DNA from: Micromonospora trifolii
GTDB lineage: Bacteria > Actinomycetota > Actinomycetes > Mycobacteriales > Micromonosporaceae
Direction: 5' to 3'
DNA: 64,000 nucleotides
Assembly: GCF_022229005.1 (NCBI RefSeq)
Contig: NZ_JAKKFD010000044.1
Location: forward strand, 310,001-374,000
Positions 34,607 to 44,140 of the stretch are shown here, in pieces; the first letter of the stretch is position 1, and each line of letters starts with the position of its first letter. The notes under the pieces are model-generated. The model had not been told where the DNA came from. It was given only the letters and a program-made list of their open reading frames with translations, and made no database searches. The position numbers were made by a program, and so were the translations under genes.

Positions 34607-36880
34607 TCAGCCACCCGCACCCTCCCGCTGTCCGTGCAGCAACATCTGGTGCGAGGGTGACACAAGCCGCATGGGGACCAGCGATCCGATGTCGGTACCG
34701 ATCACGACCATGTCGGGACCGGCGGTGGCGAGACAGCGCAGTGGGAGGTCGGCGTCGAATACGGCCAGCCGCTTCGCGGTGTCGATGTCCCAGGCCTGGA
34801 GTTCGTAAGTGTGCAGCACGAACAGCGTACGGTCGTCACTGCTCAAAGTCAGTTCACCGTAGGAACGGCTGCCGAGATCGAGTGTCGACTGCACGGTCCG
34901 GGTGGTCGGGTCGGCCAGGATGACGGTCCCGTCCGCACAGTAAGCGGCCACGAGGCGACCGTCCGCCGTGCTCGTCACATCGACGATCCACTGGTCGCAA
35001 GACAGGGTCTGCAGCAGTTCGCCGTCGGCCAGGCTCCAGAACCGGATCGTACGATCCCACGATCCGGAGACGAGCGTCTTTCCGTCAGGGGTGATCGCCA
35101 GACCCTGGACGTAGCCGGTGTGCCCGGTCAGCAGAGGCAACGCAAGCTGCCCTGACCGGCGGTTCCACACTTCAATGATGTGGTCCATCGCCGCCGTGAC
35201 GACCAGCTCGCCGTCTGGGCTCAGGGCCAGCACCGACGTGTAGGCGGCCCGGCCATCGGTGACCGGACCGGCTGACCCGGTGGTCGCGTCCCATCGACGC
35301 CAGGTGCCGTCGAGCGACACCGACACGAGCTCGCTCCCGTCCGGGGTAACGGCAAGAGCTTCAATGCCACGCTGATGTCCAGTGAGCACACTTGCCTCGT
35401 TGCTCCCTAGGCCCCACAGCCGGATGGTTGAGTCGGACGATCCGGACGCCACAGCGGTGGGCGTTTCCACCAAAGCCCCCACCAGCCGTCGGTGGCCCTT
35501 CAGTTTGGGCAGTGCCAGCCCAGTGTCAACGTCGGCCCGGAGGACGACGCGGTCCGTACCGCCGTAGGCGATTCCGTCGACGACGATGACCTTTCGCACC
35601 GGCCGGCCGAGGTCTGTGGTCAGTGGAGCGTCTGGATCCCAGAGCCGTAGCCGGCCATCGTCTGAGCCAGCGGCGACCGGGCCACCGCCGCGCGGCGCCG
35701 CGACCGCGAGACACCACCCGTTGTGCCGGCCGATCCGGCTGCTTGTTCGCGCGGCGAGGTCCCAGACCAGTACCTGACCGTCGTAGGAGCCACTGACGAC
35801 CCGATTGGCGTCGAGCGCGGTCAGCGAGCGCACTTGGTTGGAGTGCCGGCCTAGAGCCAGCACGGACCCGGTGCCCACGTCGACCATGACCACGCGCTTG
35901 TCTTTACCACCGACCACGACCGTGTCGGTTCCCGGAACCGCTGCGAGGCAAAGGACGCGGTCCACCATGGCGGGAAGGCGCTGCAGCTCGCGGCCGTCTG
36001 AGAGTCGCCACACCACAAGGCTGCCGTCCCGGCCACCCGAGACGCAGCACTCGCCGGTGATCGCCACCGCGTTGACCTGGTCCTGACCCGTGTCGGCCTG
36101 CCAGTGGGGTCTGCCGGATTCGGCGGTGCTGGCGTGCAGCGCAGGCCCGGCCCCGAAAACGAGCACGCCTGCGTCGACCGCGAGACTCGTCACCGCGTAT
36201 CTCCCCGTTTGATGCCCGATGCGCAACCGCCCGTCCGCTGGCGACCAGCGCCCCACGCGGCCGTCGTCCAGGCCGACGAAGGCCTCGAACGAGTCCGGGC
36301 GGAAGGCGACAGCGTTTACCGGGCTGCCGCTCGACTCCTGCCGGACCAGTTCTCGGCTGCGCAGATCCCACGCGTACAGCTGCCCGTCTCGGTCACCGGC
36401 GAGCAGTAACGACGCGTCGTCGCTCATCGCGACGGCGTCCACAAAGCCTAGTACTGGCGCGAAGGTTGCCAGGTAGCCGTGGTTGTGAATCGTTCCCGCC
36501 GGCCGCCACCAGGTCCCCACCCTCCACCCGGACGCCTCGCCGAGCATCCGGGCTACGTCCGCGGCGCCGGAGGGGGCAACACGGGCGAGTAGCTGGCCGC
36601 GAAGCTGATCTGGCTGATCGCGCAGGATGTGCTCGGCCTCGGTCAGCGCCACCTCGATCGGGGCCAACTCGTCGGCGGCCTGCGGGGGCACGGCTAGTCG
36701 CCGGGCGGTCCGCAGGTCATCGAGCACGGCCCCGACGCCGACCCGGGTCAGCTTCTCGGCGAGGTATCCCACGGACGTGACCAGCTCCCGGATGCGGGCG
36801 TACCGTCCGTCGGGCGCGAGCACCGTGGGCACGTAGTGGGCGAGGACGTCGGTCGGAACCTCGGACCACTGCCGGGTCAT
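34607..36880 (-). CDS. WD40 beta-propeller protein, sensor of split STAND system
   Basis: 757 residues from an ATG at 36880 that overlaps the STAND gene stop (ATGA). Residues 1-120 are helical (DVLAHYVPTVLAPDGRYARI, AEHILRDQPDQLRGQLLARV), like the linker helices that normally join STAND ATPases to their repeats. From about 140 on come some 12-14 WD40 blades (SGSYDGQVLVWDLA, SGSWDRTIRFWSLA), enough for two propellers. In one-piece proteins of this class the propeller binds the trigger and keeps the ATPase inactive. Here the same parts are encoded in consecutive, translationally coupled genes. This is the last gene of the operon. Confidence 0.78.
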   Translation of the reverse strand: MTRQWSEVPTDVLAHYVPTVLAPDGRYARIRELVTSVGYLAEKLTRVGVGAVLDDLRTARRLAVPPQAADELAPIEVALTEAEHILRDQPDQLRGQLLARVAPSGAADVARMLGEASGWRVGTWWRPAGTIHNHGYLATFAPVLGFVDAVAMSDDASLLLAGDRDGQLYAWDLRSRELVRQESSGSPVNAVAFRPDSFEAFVGLDDGRVGRWSPADGRLRIGHQTGRYAVTSLAVDAGVLVFGAGPALHASTAESGRPHWQADTGQDQVNAVAITGECCVSGGRDGSLVVWRLSDGRELQRLPAMVDRVLCLAAVPGTDTVVVGGKDKRVVMVDVGTGSVLALGRHSNQVRSLTALDANRVVSGSYDGQVLVWDLAARTSSRIGRHNGWCLAVAAPRGGGPVAAGSDDGRLRLWDPDAPLTTDLGRPVRKVIVVDGIAYGGTDRVVLRADVDTGLALPKLKGHRRLVGALVETPTAVASGSSDSTIRLWGLGSNEASVLTGHQRGIEALAVTPDGSELVSVSLDGTWRRWDATTGSAGPVTDGRAAYTSVLALSPDGELVVTAAMDHIIEVWNRRSGQLALPLLTGHTGYVQGLAITPDGKTLVSGSWDRTIRFWSLADGELLQTLSCDQWIVDVTSTADGRLVAAYCADGTVILADPTTRTVQSTLDLGSRSYGELTLSSDDRTLFVLHTYELQAWDIDTAKRLAVFDADLPLRCLATAGPDMVVIGTDIGSLVPMRLVSPSHQMLLHGQREGAGG

Positions 36881-38259
36881 GGCAGCAGGTCCTCGACCGC
36901 CGAAGTGATCTGCGACCGTACGTCGGCCATGTCGAGCCGGCCAGCGAGGAACTCCCGGAAACTGGCGTGGTACAGCGCGTAGCGCGGCTCGTCTCGCGTG
37001 TCGATCCGATTCAGGAAGCCTGCCCAGCCTCGCAGCACCGCCCGGGCGGTGTGGGGCCGTTCTCCGGCGAAGCTGGCCAGACGCTGCACCGTGAGTGGTT
37101 CGGGCCAGGTCGCCAGGACGGCGAGGATTCGCAGTTGGCGCTCCGGAGCGGTGCCGTCGATCACGCCGAGCTGTCGTTCCAGATGCGCATAGTAGGCGTG
37201 CAGGCCCCGCGGTAGCCGGTCGAGGGCCACCCGGTCGGTGCCGCGGGGCCCGCGATCCCGGACCCCGCGCAGCACGTGACGGAGATACATAAAATTGCCC
37301 TCGCTGCGGTCCGTGACGAATTCGGTGAACTCGGCGGCCGACATGTCGAGCGAGGTCAGCTGGTTTGTCATCACGGTGGCGTGCCGATTGAGGAACGCGT
37401 CGACGTACTCGCGGGCGTCGCTGAGGTTCTCTGCGGCACTTTCGTCGATGACCAGGTCACGACGGTCATCGACGTACAGCGGAATGTTATCGGGGTCCCG
37501 CATGGTCAGCAGCATGAAAGCGCCGGGCGGCAGGGCCGGCGGCAGCAGCAGGCGATTCCCCCCGGCCGGGCCGCCGCTCGCCTCGTCGACCGCGTCCACC
37601 GCGACGACGACGCGGCGCCGCCGGGCTGATTCCGCGAGTAGCCGCAGCAGGGTCGAGCTGTCCGCGCTGGTCATCTCCGGTAGCCGATCGTGCGGCAGGT
37701 TGTAGGCCAGGATGAGTTGCGCGCAGACATTGGTCAGGAATCGCTCTGTCGAGGTGAGCCCGATCAGGACGCTGTTGAAGTGGTGGACGAGGTTCCTCTG
37801 CTGAACGAGCCTAGCCAGCAGCGCGGTTTTGCCGATGCCCGGCTCACCGTGGATGACGACGTAGCCCGACCTGAACCCTGGATCGTCGAGGATCTCACCG
37901 AGTCGCCGCATGAGCATGCGGCGCCCAACGAACTCATCGGTCCGCTCGTCGATCATTGCGGAGAAATCCAATGTGGCACGGAAGAGTGAATCGTCGCCTC
38001 CGCTCATCAGCGAGGCAAGGTCGGGTCGCTCGATCTGGCGGAGGGCGGCTGGCAGTTCGTCCAGTCGGTCACGATCCTCGAGCCATCTCCACATCTCGCG
38101 ACCAGGATCGTCCTTCGCCTCGAACTGCCGTTGCTGGTGCGAGGTGGTGCCGAGGATGTCGGCCAGAGAGCGCCAATCGTCGCCGAGCCGGCGGAGGACG
38201 GCGAGCTTCACCGGCCCGGGAATAGCCGGCGCGGTGGGGTCCTGAGCGCGGCCGGTCAC
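36877..38259 (-). CDS. STAND ATPase with N-terminal effector-associated (death-like) domain
   Basis: About 460 residues from the GTG at 38259, which overlaps the effector stop by four bases (GTGA). Residues 14-85 form a helical domain (KLAVLRRLGDDWRSLADILG, REMWRWLEDRDRLDELPAAL) homologous to the C-terminal domain of the upstream effector. The ATPase follows: Walker A GEPGIGKTALL near 138, Walker B VVVAVDAVDEA near 206, a winged-helix part, then it ends at YALYHASFREFLAGRL, the usual STAND sequence before the sensor. The sensor itself is on the next gene. Homotypic contact between the two effector-associated domains should recruit the effector on activation; this is inferred from family knowledge. 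Confidence 0.8.
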   Translation of the reverse strand: MTGRAQDPTAPAIPGPVKLAVLRRLGDDWRSLADILGTTSHQQRQFEAKDDPGREMWRWLEDRDRLDELPAALRQIERPDLASLMSGGDDSLFRATLDFSAMIDERTDEFVGRRMLMRRLGEILDDPGFRSGYVVIHGEPGIGKTALLARLVQQRNLVHHFNSVLIGLTSTERFLTNVCAQLILAYNLPHDRLPEMTSADSSTLLRLLAESARRRRVVVAVDAVDEASGGPAGGNRLLLPPALPPGAFMLLTMRDPDNIPLYVDDRRDLVIDESAAENLSDAREYVDAFLNRHATVMTNQLTSLDMSAAEFTEFVTDRSEGNFMYLRHVLRGVRDRGPRGTDRVALDRLPRGLHAYYAHLERQLGVIDGTAPERQLRILAVLATWPEPLTVQRLASFAGERPHTARAVLRGWAGFLNRIDTRDEPRYALYHASFREFLAGRLDMADVRSQITSAVEDLLP

Positions 38260-39521
38260 GATCGCACGTGCGGGCGGAGCCGGTCGCCGAGGTCGGCCCG
38301 GCCAACCTCGGTCAGTGCCGCTGGCAGGTCGGCGAGTCGTCCGCGTACCTCCAGCCACTCCCACAGCGCCCGAGGCTCGTCGCCCGGGGTGAAGCGGGCC
38401 CTCTCGAAGCCGGGCACACCGACCAGGTCGGCCAGGTCCTGCCAGTCGAAGTGGAGCCGCTGCACGATGTACAGCTTCACGTCGCCCTGGATCGCCTCCT
38501 TAAGCGGTCCAGGGATCGGCGCGTTCCGGCCGCCCGGTCGCAAGGGCAGGACCCGACAGAGCAGCTCGAACAGGACCTCAGCGGAGGCGCGGGCGGCGAA
38601 CCTTTTGAAGCGGTCGTCCTTGGCGAAGTCCGCGTTGTCCATGACGCCTTTGGCCACGAGCCAATGCGGCACCTCGCGCTCGTGCGCCACGGTGGCGATC
38701 GTTGCGGCCTCCATCTCCAGGCCAAGGATCTTCCGTGCTCCCATATTTTTCAAATTTGACCAGATTTCCGGGTCCTGAACCACTGCGCTACCACTGGCCA
38801 TCGGGCCGGCCTCGACCATGAAGGGCAGCCGGTCAGGCCCGTCGACGTCATCGGCCAGGATCCGCTCGATCTTCGCAGAGCCGAGGGTGGTCAACGCCCA
38901 GTCGCCCTTCTGCCACTCGATAAGGCCGCCGGACTCCAGCCGAGCCAACCTCTCCGACCAGGTGCCCGTGGGGAAGTACCGTGGGCGGGCTGGATGCTGA
39001 CGAGCGTCGTGCCCCCTGTGGAGGCGCTCCAGGAACCAGATGGCGGATTCCTGCTCGGTGGCGCCACCGTGGCTGGGTAGAACTGAGGGATCAAAGTCCT
39101 GGGCGGCGCGCAGCCACCGATCGTTCAACGGGTACTGCTGGTGGGCGCCCTGGAACGCGCCGCCGGCGTGTTTGCCCTCGTCGTACTCGTAGGCCGGCGC
39201 GGCAACGATCACGTCGCCGGGCGCGGTGTCGTCGGGGTTGCCCGCGCAGACGCCGCACATCGCCAGGCACGTCGGTTGAAGCAGATCGGTCAGTGTGGTC
39301 GCGATCGGGCCGGTCCGTCGCCCACCCATGCCAGTGGGCCGCGCGAGTGCCACCGTAATCCGATTGCCTGCCGGCGCCTGATACTCGCCGGTCAGATACG
39401 GGGTGAGACCGTTGACATTCCGCTCACGCCAGCGTCCTGCCCCGACACCGTTCGCGGCCGACTGGGCCGCGTCGTACTCCTCAGGCAGGGCGGCGATGAC
39501 CAGGACGTCGACGAGGCTCAC
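38256..39521 (-). CDS. nucleoside-phosphorylase-like effector with C-terminal effector-associated domain
   Basis: 421 residues from the GTG at 39521, with GGAGG upstream. Residues 1-320 are of the purine nucleoside phosphorylase/nucleosidase superfamily: VDVLVIAALPEEYDAA, GGRRTGPIATTL, AMCGVCAGNPDDTAPGDVIV, and the ribose-site helix LGLEMEAATIATVAHE followed by VAKGVMDNAD. A family-specific insert of about 70 residues (LHRGHDARQHPARPRYFPTG, RLARLESGGLIEW) sits between strand elements. Residues 345-415 are the death-like domain shared with the STAND protein. In phage-defence systems such enzymes deplete nucleotides or related metabolites; the substrate here is unknown. It is the first gene of the three-gene operon. 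Confidence 0.8.
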   Translation of the reverse strand: MSLVDVLVIAALPEEYDAAQSAANGVGAGRWRERNVNGLTPYLTGEYQAPAGNRITVALARPTGMGGRRTGPIATTLTDLLQPTCLAMCGVCAGNPDDTAPGDVIVAAPAYEYDEGKHAGGAFQGAHQQYPLNDRWLRAAQDFDPSVLPSHGGATEQESAIWFLERLHRGHDARQHPARPRYFPTGTWSERLARLESGGLIEWQKGDWALTTLGSAKIERILADDVDGPDRLPFMVEAGPMASGSAVVQDPEIWSNLKNMGARKILGLEMEAATIATVAHEREVPHWLVAKGVMDNADFAKDDRFKRFAARASAEVLFELLCRVLPLRPGGRNAPIPGPLKEAIQGDVKLYIVQRLHFDWQDLADLVGVPGFERARFTPGDEPRALWEWLEVRGRLADLPAALTEVGRADLGDRLRPHVRS

Positions 39522-39784
39522 TTGTCCTCCGGTTCGGCGGTGGATGACCGGCATCGCCGGGGCGGCCCGATGGTCATGCTAGCCATGCACAGGCCGGCCC
39601 GCCCTCGTGCGATGGGCCTGGGCCCATGGTTCCTGGTGCACCTTTTGCTGGCAACCGGCCAATGCCGAAGGGGCCAAGAGTGCTGGGCCGGCTCGCCGAG
39701 ACGGTTATGTTTCTCGGACCGCTCTCACCCTCGGCCCGGCGACGATTCGCGAAGACATCTCTCGAATGAACTCCACACTCGGCC

Positions 39785-40315
39785 CTACGACACGCGGACG
39801 TCGGCATAGCGGACCATCTCTACCGCCAGCGCCAGGACAACCGCGAGTTCGACGAACGACACGAGCAGGAACGGCCAGTTGTAGGGACCGTTGACCCAGT
39901 AGACGACCATGGCCGCCATGGCGGGCACGCAAAACGTACCCAGGTCGACTATGACCTGCAGGATCTTGCGAGAGCGACGGCGGGCATCCGAACGGTGCGC
40001 CCTCTCCCATCCGAATGCCGTTCCCGTTGGGTCGAGCTCCGGCGTGAGGTGATCGCGGATGTAGCGACCGATCGCCGACACCTTCTCGTCGTTGACGAGG
40101 TAGGTCCAGCCCAGGACGGTACTCACCGGTGGCAGCAGGAGCAGCAGATTAGCGTGGCCTTTGGCGGCAAGGCTGGCCGTGATGACCGCCGCCATGGAGG
40201 CAAGGGTGACGTAGATCAGATTGTCGCGGAAGCCGATGCGGGTCCTCTGTTCGTCCTTTAAGCGCTCGTACTCCAAGAGCATCAGGCGGGCGATCGCCCC
40301 ATCCGGGTCAGCCAT
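39785..40315 (-). CDS. four-helix membrane protein near the EAD operons
   Basis: About 176 residues from the ATG at 40315, behind GGGAGG. After a cytosolic helix (LMLLEYERLKDEQRTRIGFR) come two transmembrane segments (LIYVTLASMAAVITASLAA, LLLLLPPVSTVLGWTYLV), a basic cytosolic loop (WERAHRSDARRRSRKIL) and two more (LGTFCVPAMAAMVVYWV, FLLVSFVELAVVLALAVEMV). The pattern resembles SLATT-type membrane proteins that serve as pore-forming effectors, but the match is by layout only. It lies between the PNP/STAND/WD40 operon and the divergent EAD operon. Confidence 0.6.
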   Translation of the reverse strand: MADPDGAIARLMLLEYERLKDEQRTRIGFRDNLIYVTLASMAAVITASLAAKGHANLLLLLPPVSTVLGWTYLVNDEKVSAIGRYIRDHLTPELDPTGTAFGWERAHRSDARRRSRKILQVIVDLGTFCVPAMAAMVVYWVNGPYNWPFLLVSFVELAVVLALAVEMVRYADVRVS

Positions 40316-40570
40316 CCGTTCCTCCCGATCGACACTGTGCTGTCGCATCATCAGGGCCGGAGTTGTCGAAGGCAAGGACGGATCGATCTATCCGGCTACG
40401 CGCTTCCCGTCCCGGCAGGGACATCGCCTCCTAGTCCGGCTGGATGCCAACGGAGTCCGCCAGGTCATCCCGGTCCGCGCCGAGCCGTCGGCACTTCGTC
40501 TTGTCCGGCCCGTTGCCCGCGCCCTTACCGCGCAACCTCACTCTCCCGCCGCCCCTCGGACAGACCCGGC

Positions 40571-41359
40571 GTGTCTCCGTCGATCGCTCTCGGGGGAGTC
40601 GATACTACGGTCGTGACCGGGGACGGAGGCGCCGAGACCAGGCTGCCGAACCCCCGGTTCAAACTCGAGTTCGTCCGGAGGCTGGGTCCCGATTGGGAAG
40701 ACCTGGCCGACCTCGTTGGCATCGAGCCACACCAGAAGGCTCGTTTTCCGGTTGGGCGGGAAGCAGGCAGGCTCTGGGAGTGGCTGGAGGCCCGCAACTT
40801 ACTGGCCACTCTGCCCGAGGCGCTACGCGCGATTCGTCGCGAAGACCTCCTCAAACTGGTGGGACGAGCGTCCGAGGTCGCCAACCTGATCGTCACCCGA
40901 TTCGACGCCTACCGGTCCGAGTGGGAGCTTCGGGAAATCTATCTCGAGGTCGTGGCCGGTGCCGCCTCGCCCACCGTCGACGTGCAAGATGTGGTCCGGG
41001 CCGGCGGTAGCTACGCCAACCTGCACTTCGTCGCGCATCGGGCCATGCAAGTCCTCTCCGATGACAGCTCTGGAGACCTTGTGCAGCGGGCCCTCTCGGC
41101 CCGTGAGTCCGGTGAGTCCACCGAGGTGCACATCTTCCTGGTCGGGCCAAAGGACGAATGCGACACGGCGTGCCGCAGAGTCAATCGGTGGTTGGGCCCG
41201 GCCGAGCCTGGTCAGCTTTTCGTGCGTATCTTTGCGGACGACGACGGCTTGGCCAGCGGGCTCGCCAGGACCATTGGCCAGCAGGTCCGAAGCCACGACC
41301 GTCAACATCCGACCGCCCTGTACCGCGGCTTCGGCGACACCACTGTAGGTGGCTACTGA
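40571..41359 (+). CDS. effector-associated-domain protein with novel C-terminal domain
   Basis: About 262 residues from a GTG at 40571 (a GTG at 40613 is also possible; neither has a strong ribosome site). Residues 33-105 are a third copy of the death-like domain (FKLEFVRRLGPDWEDLADLV, LWEWLEARNLLATLPEAL). The rest has a short helical stretch (LREIYLEVVAGAASP) and an alpha/beta domain with THIFLVGPKDECDTACRRVN-like character (actual: VHIFLVGPKDECD, LFVRIFADDDGLASGLA), which I do not recognise. It might be an enzyme or adaptor that plugs into the neighbouring EAD-STAND protein, or the start of an independent system. The downstream gene starts within its stop codon. Confidence 0.6.
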   Translation: MSPSIALGGVDTTVVTGDGGAETRLPNPRFKLEFVRRLGPDWEDLADLVGIEPHQKARFPVGREAGRLWEWLEARNLLATLPEALRAIRREDLLKLVGRASEVANLIVTRFDAYRSEWELREIYLEVVAGAASPTVDVQDVVRAGGSYANLHFVAHRAMQVLSDDSSGDLVQRALSARESGESTEVHIFLVGPKDECDTACRRVNRWLGPAEPGQLFVRIFADDDGLASGLARTIGQQVRSHDRQHPTALYRGFGDTTVGGY

Positions 41360-43689
41360 TGAACCTTGCCTGGATCGCCGCCGTCCTCGCACCGAACGAG
41401 GTGGCTACGCGTCCCACCGCCTTCGATGAGGCGCAGGACGGGCAGGAGCCCGCACGGCTTGCCGACCTCGTGCTCGGCCGGCTCAGGGTCGACGCACCGG
41501 GCGGTCCGCTGCTCCGTGCCGCGAGGCGCACGCTCTTCAACGACACCATCCGGGAGGCGGTCCCCGAGCTTGCCGTGCTCGTGCACGAATCGGCACAGAC
41601 CGATCCGGCCCGGGCGGCGGCCTACGGTCTGGTCCTCTGCTCGGCCGCTGCGGAACTGGATGACTACGCCACCTGTTTCGACACCCTGGACCTCCTCCTT
41701 GAAGCCGTTCGGGGGGACTCGGCCGATGAGGCACTTGTGCGAGCCGCACTTCTGCAGCAGAGCGCCATCCGGCACCGTGACGCCAACCGTCCCCACCTTC
41801 GGTACTCCGAGTCGGCAGCATCAGCTCTCGGTCGGGTGCAACCGGAATCATGCACCCCCTTCCCAACGGGCGGCGACGACATCCGTCCCGAGGACGTCAT
41901 CGTCACCATGATCGACAACCTCCGAGCCGCCATCAGCAGCCTGGTGACGCAACGGGAGGCCGACCAGGAAGGTCTTCACGACGTCCTTGAATGGCGCCTC
42001 ACCGCGCAGCGCCGGGGAAGCGAACTGACCCGGCGCGCGAACTTGGAGCGCGCGAACCGGTATGCCGACTACGTGAAGGCGACATTCAAGGAAGAGTTCG
42101 ATCGTCGGAGGCGAATCTTCGGCACCGGAAGCTATTCGGACCTCTTCGTGAGCGCGCTGTTCTTGGAACTCGCGGGGCACGGGAACGCCTATGCGGCACG
42201 CCGCGAACTCGCGTTACTGCGTCTGATGCAACTGAATCAGAACGCGGCGGATGCGGCCGACACTCTGCGACTCCTGCGACACGCCACTGCCAAGGACGAG
42301 CTCGCGTTTGTACTCCGCACTTTTATCGACGCGGGTCCGCTATCTGGGCTTGCGACTGATGCCCGGCAGATCCTGCATAAGCGGTCCGATCCGGACCTCC
42401 TGCGTATTGTTGAGCTGCAGGTGCTCGAAGCGGCTGCGGACCTGATGACTTCCGAGGAGGCCCGGCAGGGATTGGATGCGGTGCGCGCCGTACTGGACGC
42501 CGGCGGCCCACCTGATCTGCCAGGCAAGTGGCAGTTAAGAGTTCTCCGCCGTTCGGTGGCCTGGTCGGCGGCGGCGGCGCTGAGCAATGTTTGCGGTGCG
42601 ACGAACGAGATTGCCGGCCTGCTCCTTGCTGAAGCGCGGAACTCCCCGCTTGAGGAAGGTCAGATCTTCGATGCTGAGTTGGGGCGCGCCGTGAGCCTGA
42701 TGGACTGGGACCAGGTCGGCGCCGCCGAGCGTGAGCTCTGGCGCGTCGAACGAACGCGCCTCTCCGACCGGCTTCCAGGCACCATGTCGCTCGTCTCGGC
42801 TCGCGCCGCCCTGCCGGCTGAGCCGGCCAAATCCGCGTCCTGGCTCGAGCGCTTGGCCGTTGACCTCAACAACATGATGCACCAGCATCGGCAGGCGACA
42901 CCGCTACTCAATAGAGAAGTTGTTAGCCTGCGGGAGGAGTTGTTAAGGATCCGAGCGGACGCAGCAGCCGGCCAGTTCTCGACAGGTGGTCTCAGCGTCG
43001 CAGACATAGCGGCGGCGGCCGCAATTGTCGCAGAGACCACTGACCTGTGGCCCGATCTGACGGAGTTCTTGCTGGACGTCAGGGTGAGCAGGGAAGACCG
43101 CAGCCAGGCCTTCGACCGTCTAGCTCGCGCCGAAATCACGCTTCCGAATGAAGTGGTCAGCTCTTTCGCGCAGGGTATCCGACATGCCATCATCACGCGT
43201 TCGGTCGATGTTTACACCGCCGAGTCGGTTCCCTATCCGGCAGCCCTCCGTTTCGGCGCGGCTCACGGTCTGTTGGAGGAGATAGAGGTCGCCGACTATG
43301 CAGCGCGCCTACTTGGAAGTGCAGATGCGGTGTCCCGCATCGAGGGCGTCCGAACCGTCGCTCTGTTTGCCAACAAGGGCATCTTCGAGAGCCTCGCGAC
43401 CCTCGTGCTGCCATCCATCGAGGACGAAAACGTCGACGTGCGGGCGATGACCGCTGTTGCCCTCGTGCAGTACGCTCGGCGCGATGGTCCGATGCGGTCG
43501 TTGTTCCTGACCCGCATCATCGATCTGCTCGACTCGGATGGGATCCTGCTACCCAGGGCCACCCTGGATGCGATCGCGGAGGCGCCAGATCTCCTACACC
43601 CGGGATATCCGCTCTATCAGCGTCTCGCCTCGCTGATGGACCATCCCGCCTTCTCGATTCGCCGCAGAGCGGGGAAGTTGCTGACCTAA
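41359..43689 (+). CDS. large helical-repeat protein coupled to EAD gene
   Basis: 776 residues; its ATG at 41359 overlaps the preceding stop (TGATG). The sequence is almost entirely helical (AELDDYATCFDTLDLLLEAV, LARLMQLNQ-like segments) and ends in HEAT-like units (RIEGVRTVALFANKGIFESL, VDVRAMTAVALVQYARRDG). There is no nucleotide-binding motif, membrane segment or catalytic signature. It is likely a superhelical scaffold or sensor that works with the EAD protein before it. Operon coupling suggests a two-component unit parallel to the split STAND operon. No family was recognised. Confidence 0.6.
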   Translation: MNLAWIAAVLAPNEVATRPTAFDEAQDGQEPARLADLVLGRLRVDAPGGPLLRAARRTLFNDTIREAVPELAVLVHESAQTDPARAAAYGLVLCSAAAELDDYATCFDTLDLLLEAVRGDSADEALVRAALLQQSAIRHRDANRPHLRYSESAASALGRVQPESCTPFPTGGDDIRPEDVIVTMIDNLRAAISSLVTQREADQEGLHDVLEWRLTAQRRGSELTRRANLERANRYADYVKATFKEEFDRRRRIFGTGSYSDLFVSALFLELAGHGNAYAARRELALLRLMQLNQNAADAADTLRLLRHATAKDELAFVLRTFIDAGPLSGLATDARQILHKRSDPDLLRIVELQVLEAAADLMTSEEARQGLDAVRAVLDAGGPPDLPGKWQLRVLRRSVAWSAAAALSNVCGATNEIAGLLLAEARNSPLEEGQIFDAELGRAVSLMDWDQVGAAERELWRVERTRLSDRLPGTMSLVSARAALPAEPAKSASWLERLAVDLNNMMHQHRQATPLLNREVVSLREELLRIRADAAAGQFSTGGLSVADIAAAAAIVAETTDLWPDLTEFLLDVRVSREDRSQAFDRLARAEITLPNEVVSSFAQGIRHAIITRSVDVYTAESVPYPAALRFGAAHGLLEEIEVADYAARLLGSADAVSRIEGVRTVALFANKGIFESLATLVLPSIEDENVDVRAMTAVALVQYARRDGPMRSLFLTRIIDLLDSDGILLPRATLDAIAEAPDLLHPGYPLYQRLASLMDHPAFSIRRRAGKLLT

Positions 43690-43722
43690 CTGCCGCCGGA
43701 AACCGAAGATCAGACGGTTCCT

Positions 43723-44068
43723 GGATGCGGGCTGCTCCTCGGCCGGCTGATCCCCGAACTCGACGACGCCCTCGACCGGGTCGAAATCGGCGGGATCTCC
43801 GTACCCATCGCCCTCGGTCTGCTGGTCATGATGTGCCCGATCCTGGCCAAGGTCCAGTGCGACCGCCTCGACACCGCCACCTCCGACCGGCGCCTGCTGA
43901 TCTGCTCTCTGGTCTGCTCTCTGGTCATCAACTGGCTCATCGGGCCCGCCGACATGTTCGCCCTGGCCTGGCTGCTCCTACCCGACCAGCCTGCGTACCG
44001 CAGCGGCCTGATCATCGTCGGCCTCGCCCGCTGCAATCGCCATGGTCATCACCTGGAACGACCTGTGA
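43723..44068 (+). pseudogene. ACR3 arsenite permease fragment
   Basis: Reads GRLIPELDDALDRVEIGGIS, VPIALGLLVMMCPILAKVQ, WLLLPDQPAYRSGLIIVGLARC, then after a one-base insertion IAMVITWNDL and a stop. This is the middle of an ACR3-type arsenite efflux permease. Both ends are missing, and no other arsenic gene is nearby. Confidence 0.65.
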
Positions 44069-44140
44069 TGAGCTCATCTGCCGCGTCGATGACGCTCCCG
44101 CCCACGGTGGCGACGTCGATCGCGACTGGTGCCGGCTGCC

